A stretch of 64,000 nucleotides of DNA, taken from the NCBI GenBank assembly GCA_026182355.1, contig JAPFBL010000310.1, positions 291,501-355,500 of the forward strand. Reading direction: 5' to 3'. Position 1 is the stretch's first letter. Each line of letters opens with the position of its first letter. Shown here piece by piece: positions 59,501 to 64,000 of this stretch. This DNA is from Hermatobates lingyangjiaoensis (lineage: Eukaryota > Arthropoda > Insecta > Hemiptera > Hermatobatidae). The position numbers were made by a program, and so were the translations under genes. The notes beneath the pieces are model-generated. The model saw only the letters and a list, made by a program, of their open reading frames with translations. It did no database searches and was not told the origin of the DNA.

Positions 59501-61678
59501 TATTTGGGGGCAAGGTTTAACACTGACAGCATGGAAAGCCGCATTCAATGCTAGATTTTGCAGTTACCTAAAGAACAAAAACTTAATACTGGCCAGATAT
59601 CTTGATCCAAGGTTCAAGACTAGTTTCCTAGACAGTAACTACCAAGGACTGCCTAATGAAGAGGCCACTGCAGTCTGGATCACCCAAGAAAGTCAAGATA
59701 TCTGCAGTATAACTAAAGAAGCTTTTGACGCCTCTCCTGCTCGTGAAGTACGACAAGGCATAGACTCATCTGATGTATTTAAACAGAAAGATGAAAACGA
59801 AAGTGACTATACTTTTAGTTTTGAAAAATGCTTCTCCAAATTAAAGAAAAAACAATAAGAAAAAAAATGGAACTAATGCAAGACGAAGAATGTGATAAAA
59901 TAAGTAGCGAGATCAGGAATAAAAGAATTTCAATAGAACATAAAATGACCAAATATATTGCTTTGAAGAATATAGGAAATGATGAGAATCCTTTGCAGTA
60001 GTGGAGATTGAATAAAAACCAAATTTCCCATCATGACATCTTGTGCCAGGAGGTATTTGTCTGCACCGCCCTACTCACCTTAAAGGAATCGCCTAAAAGA
60101 TGAAACCGAAGAGATGCCAACGTTCTTACATTACAATCTAAGAATATTGGCACTTGAATATGAATAGATACTGCAATTTCAAGGATATTACAAAGATTTT
60201 TTTGTCGAAACTTTTACCCTTTGTATTTCATATCAGAAGATTTTTATATATTTTTTTTTGTTTTATTATAACAAAATTATTTGTGCACATTCTCAATACA
60301 TGATTAATACATGTACTTTGTCTATATAGCATTTGTTTTTTCAACCTGCTTCAGGGTCTGAAAATAAGCATTATTAAATGATTATATTAAGCATTAACAA
60401 GCAAAATAAGCATTAATTGCAGGTATGGAATCGAAAGTGTAATGAAGTATCGGGACTCGTATCGGAATTGTTAAAAACTTTGGTATCGTCCCATCACTAA
60501 TAAAAACATAATGGTTTTTACAAACTTCATTTGAATTGAAGTTTCCTGACCCTTTCTGTCTAATTGTAATCGATTATTATGGTATACCCTTCTAATACCC
60601 TATTCAAGTATAATACCATTCAGGACAGCATTTCTTTTTAGTGATCTTCACAACTTCCAGTACAACATTAAGACAGAAGAACTCAATAAAAATAATATAA
60701 CTTTAAAAGCACTCAAACTTTTATTTTAAAAGTTTATAAGCATGAATATTAAATTTAATGGTTCTTATTTCATTTCTATAAAACGTTGGAATATAAGATA
60801 ATAGGTTAGGTAAAAAACGGAAGGTTATATAGATTTGTAAGGGTATATCAAGGCTCTTAAGGACTCTAGTTCATTGAAAACTGAAGTACTCAATTGAATG
60901 GTTTAACTGGTACTTTCTGCACAGGTTGGTTGGTGTCCGAACTACCAGTAATCTGAATTTAGTCTTGAACAATGCATATTTCAAACGACTCAATGTGTTA
61001 ATATTTAAATTTATCCTTTATAAATTGAAATAGGTGTAATTTGGATGTTAATAACCGCTCTAACAAATTTACAATATGCAAGAAGAAAAGAAACATTTTT
61101 TCAAAGATAAGGTTTTGACAATACTGAAAATAAATGCAGTAAAGGCAACGAAAGAGATTCATTTCCCAGTGCTGATATGAATGATTTTTTTTTTATAAAT
61201 GAAAGTGGGCCTTATTATTAACGATTCTCATTTTATTAAGAAGCCTATTCCTACCATTCTCAATTTTTTTTAAATGTTTGCTCTGAATTCTTCAACAGTC
61301 GATTATAAGGTATATAACTGACTCTTGTTTCCTGCAAGTTTTATTATTTATAAAAATCTGTAAAATAGAAAATGATTTGATAATTTCATTTAAAATGCTG
61401 ATTTTATCATTAAATGACCTTTGTGATATGTAATAAATGTGTATTAAGCAAAGCGAGATATTAACCTTAGAAATAACTTCAGGTTATGGGGTGCGGATGA
61501 GGCAGCAAGTGTTGATTGTGGAGACGAAGCGTCCCTTTGGTTGGGAAAAATTATATATAAAGAAAAAGATGGTCCAGAAATCAGATTGGCTATGTGGATT
61601 AAGGACCCAGAACGTGACATTACCAAGGCTTTCCCAGAAATGACCCAGGCTTTTCCACGACTCTCAGCCGATGATTCG
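56536..61678 (+). CDS. mARC: mARC-type MOSC protein (amidoxime-reducing component), 5' part
   Basis: Three exons: 56536-56675, 58222-58398 and 61483-61678, with GT/AG junctions and matching phases, giving 171 residues. The reading matches the MOSC N-terminal beta-barrel domain: VVKNIYIYPLKSGK, AECTERGL, then DR joined across the splice, a G-EKVTARTYHQI segment, then LWGADEAASVDCGDEASLWL and AFPRLSADDS. Family members bind molybdenum cofactor at the outer mitochondrial membrane and reduce N-hydroxylated compounds. The C-terminal MOSC domain with the Mo-binding Cys is not found before the window ends, so the gene is partial. The N-terminal membrane helix of vertebrate mARC is also absent, so an upstream exon may exist. 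Intron 2 carries a 1.87 kb hAT element. Confidence 0.82.
57175..57265 (+). repeat. Penelope-like LTR fragment in mARC intron 1
   Basis: TCCTGAAGACCCCTTAAAAA followed by CGAAATGTTAGC has the order CTGA-GA, hairpin, CGAAA seen in Penelope-type LTRs. Degenerate and solitary. Confidence 0.35.
58633..60499 (+). mobile_element. hAT transposon with decayed transposase, 1867 bp
   Basis: Perfect 13-bp inverted ends TAGTGATGGGACG and CGTCCCATCACTA, with the 8-bp duplication ATAAAAAC at 58625-58632 and 60500-60507. Subterminal TATCGGA-type motifs recur at both ends. The interior encodes pieces of a ZBED-like hAT transposase (separate entry). The element lies in intron 2 of the mARC gene in sense orientation. 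Confidence 0.95.
58970..60110 (+). pseudogene. hAT transposase pseudogene
   Basis: In order: LLRDNAANMAVAAV near 59025, FPCFLHTLQLSTND near 59080, TRWNSHYYM near 59275 and an open block 59296-59520. A further open segment follows with ILARYLDPRFKTSF near 59600, and the C-terminal dimerisation part near 59990-60100 (PLQ-stop-WRLNKNQ, then CQEVFVCTA). The N-terminal BED finger is not visible. Stops and frame changes make it inactive, but long open blocks suggest moderate age. Confidence 0.85.
60510..60600. repeat. Dispersed repeat, first copy (partner at 62235-62315)
   Basis: GGTTTTTACAAACTTCATTT, then GAATTGA, a CCTTTCTGT segment and an ATTGATTATTAT-like part recur in the same order and direction at 62235-62315. 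The copies are about 1.7 kb apart in the mARC region. Element class unknown. Confidence 0.7.
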
Positions 61679-62234
61679 GTATTGTGTTTGTTTTTAAGCA
61701 TTCATCAGAATAATCATCAGTCTTTGTATTAACACCAACAAGAAATAGTATTACTTTTTGTCGTATTTTTTTTTCCAGTGGCACTGGAAATTAGTACCGT
61801 GGAACTTGTTTAATTCGAAGATGAAAAATGTTCGAAGTATCCATTAAATTGATTCACGCAAGTTGTGTGCTGTATAGATAAAAACAACAGAAAAGACTGA
61901 TTGAGTAAAAGTCAGTAATATATTATATCTATATACAAAAGAGTTCTTTAGAAAATGTCGATATTTCAATTCCTTTTTCGAGGTTATTAGTTTAAAATTG
62001 TGAATTCTTGAATTTTGTTCACAGCATTTTTAATAGAACTAGTGACATTGATCTCCCCTTCAAAAAACTCATGTAATTCCTGTAGGTAAATTAGTGCCTC
62101 TGAACTGGTCGGAATTGACTTTTCTTTTTCAAATTAACCGAAAAACAATATCTGAATCGAGCACCATTTTGTTTACATTATCTTCATCGGAAGTTCAAGA
62201 GAAAAGTTCGAATTACACAAGTTCGACTGAACTT

Positions 62235-62315
62235 AACGGTTTTTACAAACTTCATTTGAATTGACGTTTGTTGACCCTTTCTGTAATGGTAATTGATTAT
62301 TATTCTTAAATACCC
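62235..62315. repeat. Dispersed repeat, second copy
   Basis: Second copy of the 60510-60600 sequence, with scattered substitutions and small gaps. No terminal repeats or target duplication could be assigned. Confidence 0.7.
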
Positions 62316-63013
62316 TTCGTGTTATTTAATAGAATTCATTCCTTATGAAAGTTCGCAGCGTCCACATACGAGTATGCTATTAGCCGTTTATGTTAGTTCG
62401 TGTTATTCTTTAAGTACCTTCCAATTTTGTGTTGTTCATTTCATAAACAGTAGTAAACAATGTTTACTGCTGAGCGAGTAGGTTTCAAAAAGTTTCAGTG
62501 CAGATCCAGCTAGTATTCTAAACCTCTTTTTCTTTTGAGAATGTTTTTCCGTTGTATTACTGATTTGAGCATACTAGGCAGACGTTATCTTCTTTATTTT
62601 CGTCTATTCTTGTTACTAGTTCAAATTATTTGATTCTATTTATACTCCTACCCTTTGATAAAAGTAATCCAAAACGAAGATATCAACCATTGTTTCTTTG
62701 CTTTTATGAATTATTCGGTGTTTATCAATCTTTGTTTTTGAACGCTACTTTATCATTGTGTAAGTTGATTTTCTGTTCATATCCTACTTTGTTTCGTATT
62801 TAATTGCAGTTAAAGCTTCCAAACCAACTAAAGAAAGAAGTATCTGAGCTTATTTCTTAATATAAGAACAAATTATTTTCCTACCACAGTATTTTTGCGC
62901 GGGCTTATTTTTCTGAAGTATCGTGGACTTCAGTGGAGTAGGACCTCCACTGAAACTTTTAACATTGTTTAAAAGTGTTTACAGGTTTGCTCAAATTTTG
63001 TACTTTTTTAATG

Positions 63014-63312
63014 GAAATTTCAGCTTAGGAAAGAGATAGAAGTCGCACGGTGCAATACATCGACGAATAAGGCGGAATGGTCTAAAACTGGAATGCTGTT
63101 CTTTGCTAGAAACTTACTGACAAACAATGCGGAATCAGCCGTCGCATTGGCTTGGTGGAAACCCATGACTTGTTCTTCCACTATTCGGGTCGTTTTCTCC
63201 TTACTCTTTCATAGAGTTGAGCAAGAGAGTGAACAAGCAGAAATATTTATTAATAGTTTGACCTTCAGGAACCCAGTGAAGGTGCACAATCCCATTGATA
63301 TCGATAAAATTA
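63014..63312 (-). pseudogene. mariner transposase remnant
   Basis: The minus strand reads DINGIVHLHWVPEGQTINKYF, interrupted here as DINGIVH and VPEGQTINKYF around 63305-63245. Then follow shifted pieces (FLAKNSIPVLDHS near 63085) and IAPCDFYLFPKLKF near 63060-63015, which contains the third catalytic Asp of the DD34D triad. The order matches the C-terminal half of mariner transposase. Frameshifts and a lost middle section make it inactive. Confidence 0.8.
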
Positions 63313-63489
63313 AATATTGCTAAGATTGAAATAGGAATCTTCAACTAACTATACTACGAATTAGTTATGCATTCAGTATGTGGCATTACCCCTACTTGAA
63401 TATTATACAAAAAGTCTCTACCCAAACCAAGTTTGATTATAAAAGTACTCGTTTTGAACAAGTGGTGATTCCACTTCTATTTTCTCGTT

Positions 63490-63715
63490 ACAAGCGTATA
63501 AACTTAGAAACAACATTTCGTGTTCGAAACGCGTTGTTTTGTTATAAAACTATGTGTTTCTGAATATTTTCCATAGTTTATAAGTATGAGTAAAAACGAC
63601 ATAGTATTAATGATGATTCCCATTTCAACCTCCTCAGTATAAGTTGATAATCTTGAAGTAGAGCACTGTGCGTTCGAAATACTTTGTTTTATAATCAACG
63701 TTTATATGTAGACCC
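63490..63715 (+). repeat. Penelope-like LTR fragments, two degenerate copies
   Basis: GTGTTCGAAACGCGTTG near 63520 with a following TATAAAACT-like tail matches the right half of the hammerhead-like motif of the 41.7 and 50.0 kb copies. A second, weaker version (GCGTTCGAAATACTTTG, then TTTTATAATC) occurs about 150 bases later. Together they look like tandem LTR remnants. Confidence 0.5.
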
Positions 63716-63804
63716 TTCGAGAATTTCCAAGTATGAACAAATATCACAAAGATCTATCGAAATAGAAAAAGCTTTGATAGGTTTGACATAACATTCTTTA
63801 TTTG

Positions 63805-63960
63805 ACTGCCAGCAGTCATAGCCCTGTAGAGTACACTGGTTCCTGTTATGTCACCGAAGTTAAACAACATTGGGAGTGGTCAGAACTTGGATGGGGGACA
63901 CCACGAGCCTTTGTTTGGAGAGAGCCAGTCACATTCTTGTAAGGTGTTGACCCTCGATAA
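63805..63960 (+). repeat. 5S rRNA-derived SINE or 5S pseudogene
   Basis: CACCGAAGTTAAACAACATT, GGGAGTGGTCAGAACTTGGA and TGGGGGAC follow one another and match the internal control region of animal 5S rRNA closely. The flanking CAGTCATAGCCCTGTAGAGT segment also resembles the 5S 5' half. The 3' end departs from 5S and ends in a short A-rich tail (after 63976), as expected for a 5S-headed SINE. It is not a functional 5S gene because the terminal stem is not conserved. Confidence 0.7.
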
Positions 63961-64000
63961 GGGTCAGCGTAGGACAAAAAAAAACCCTAATAGATTTGGT

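Noticed and set aside
63093..63323. 76-codon plus-strand frame
   Set aside because: It is the antisense shadow of the mariner transposase remnant on the minus strand.

Overview
The window is strongly AT-rich eukaryotic DNA with spliced genes, long introns and a dense load of decayed transposons. Five conserved protein genes, the transposon mix (Copia, Penelope-like, Jockey/R1-type LINEs, hAT, Tigger, mariner, Helitron) and a densovirus-derived insertion all point to an arthropod, most likely an insect. I cannot name the species from sequence alone.

Layout: 0-5 kb is transposon debris (TA repeats, Penelope-like fragments, a clean hAT MITE, a decayed Copia pol). 6.5-13.6 kb (+) is a four-exon TREX-type 3'-5' exonuclease whose 4.6 kb third intron carries a LINE RNase H remnant and a hAT MITE. 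13.6-31.3 kb has no recognisable host gene; it holds a Tigger/pogo fossil, a LINE RT tail, a Penelope-like RT remnant and two Helitron 3' ends. 31.3-37.1 kb (-) is the seven-exon FNTA gene (alpha subunit of protein farnesyl/geranylgeranyltransferase I), and 37.9-38.7 kb (+) is UQCRQ (complex III subunit 8); these start head-to-head. 40.6-44.5 kb is a mobile cluster: a Penelope-like copy keeping only its GIY-YIG endonuclease between inverted LTR arms, a broken densovirus-like insertion (superfamily 3 helicase of NS1, then the phospholipase A2 region of VP1), and a second foldback. 47.2-55.3 kb (-) is a seven-exon, eight-finger C2H2 protein best matched to TFIIIA, and 56.5 kb onward (+) is the 5' part of a mARC-type MOSC protein; this pair is also head-to-head. 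The mARC gene runs off the window or continues in exons I could not find. Its second intron holds a 1.87 kb hAT element.

The host genes are unrelated housekeeping functions (DNA degradation, prenylation, respiration, 5S rRNA transcription, N-reduction), so no pathway or operon logic links them. The most notable items are the endogenous densovirus-like element with its flanking direct repeats, and the Penelope-like foldbacks with 12-bp target duplications and hammerhead-ribozyme-like cores. Several insertions are defined to the base by terminal repeats and target-site duplications.
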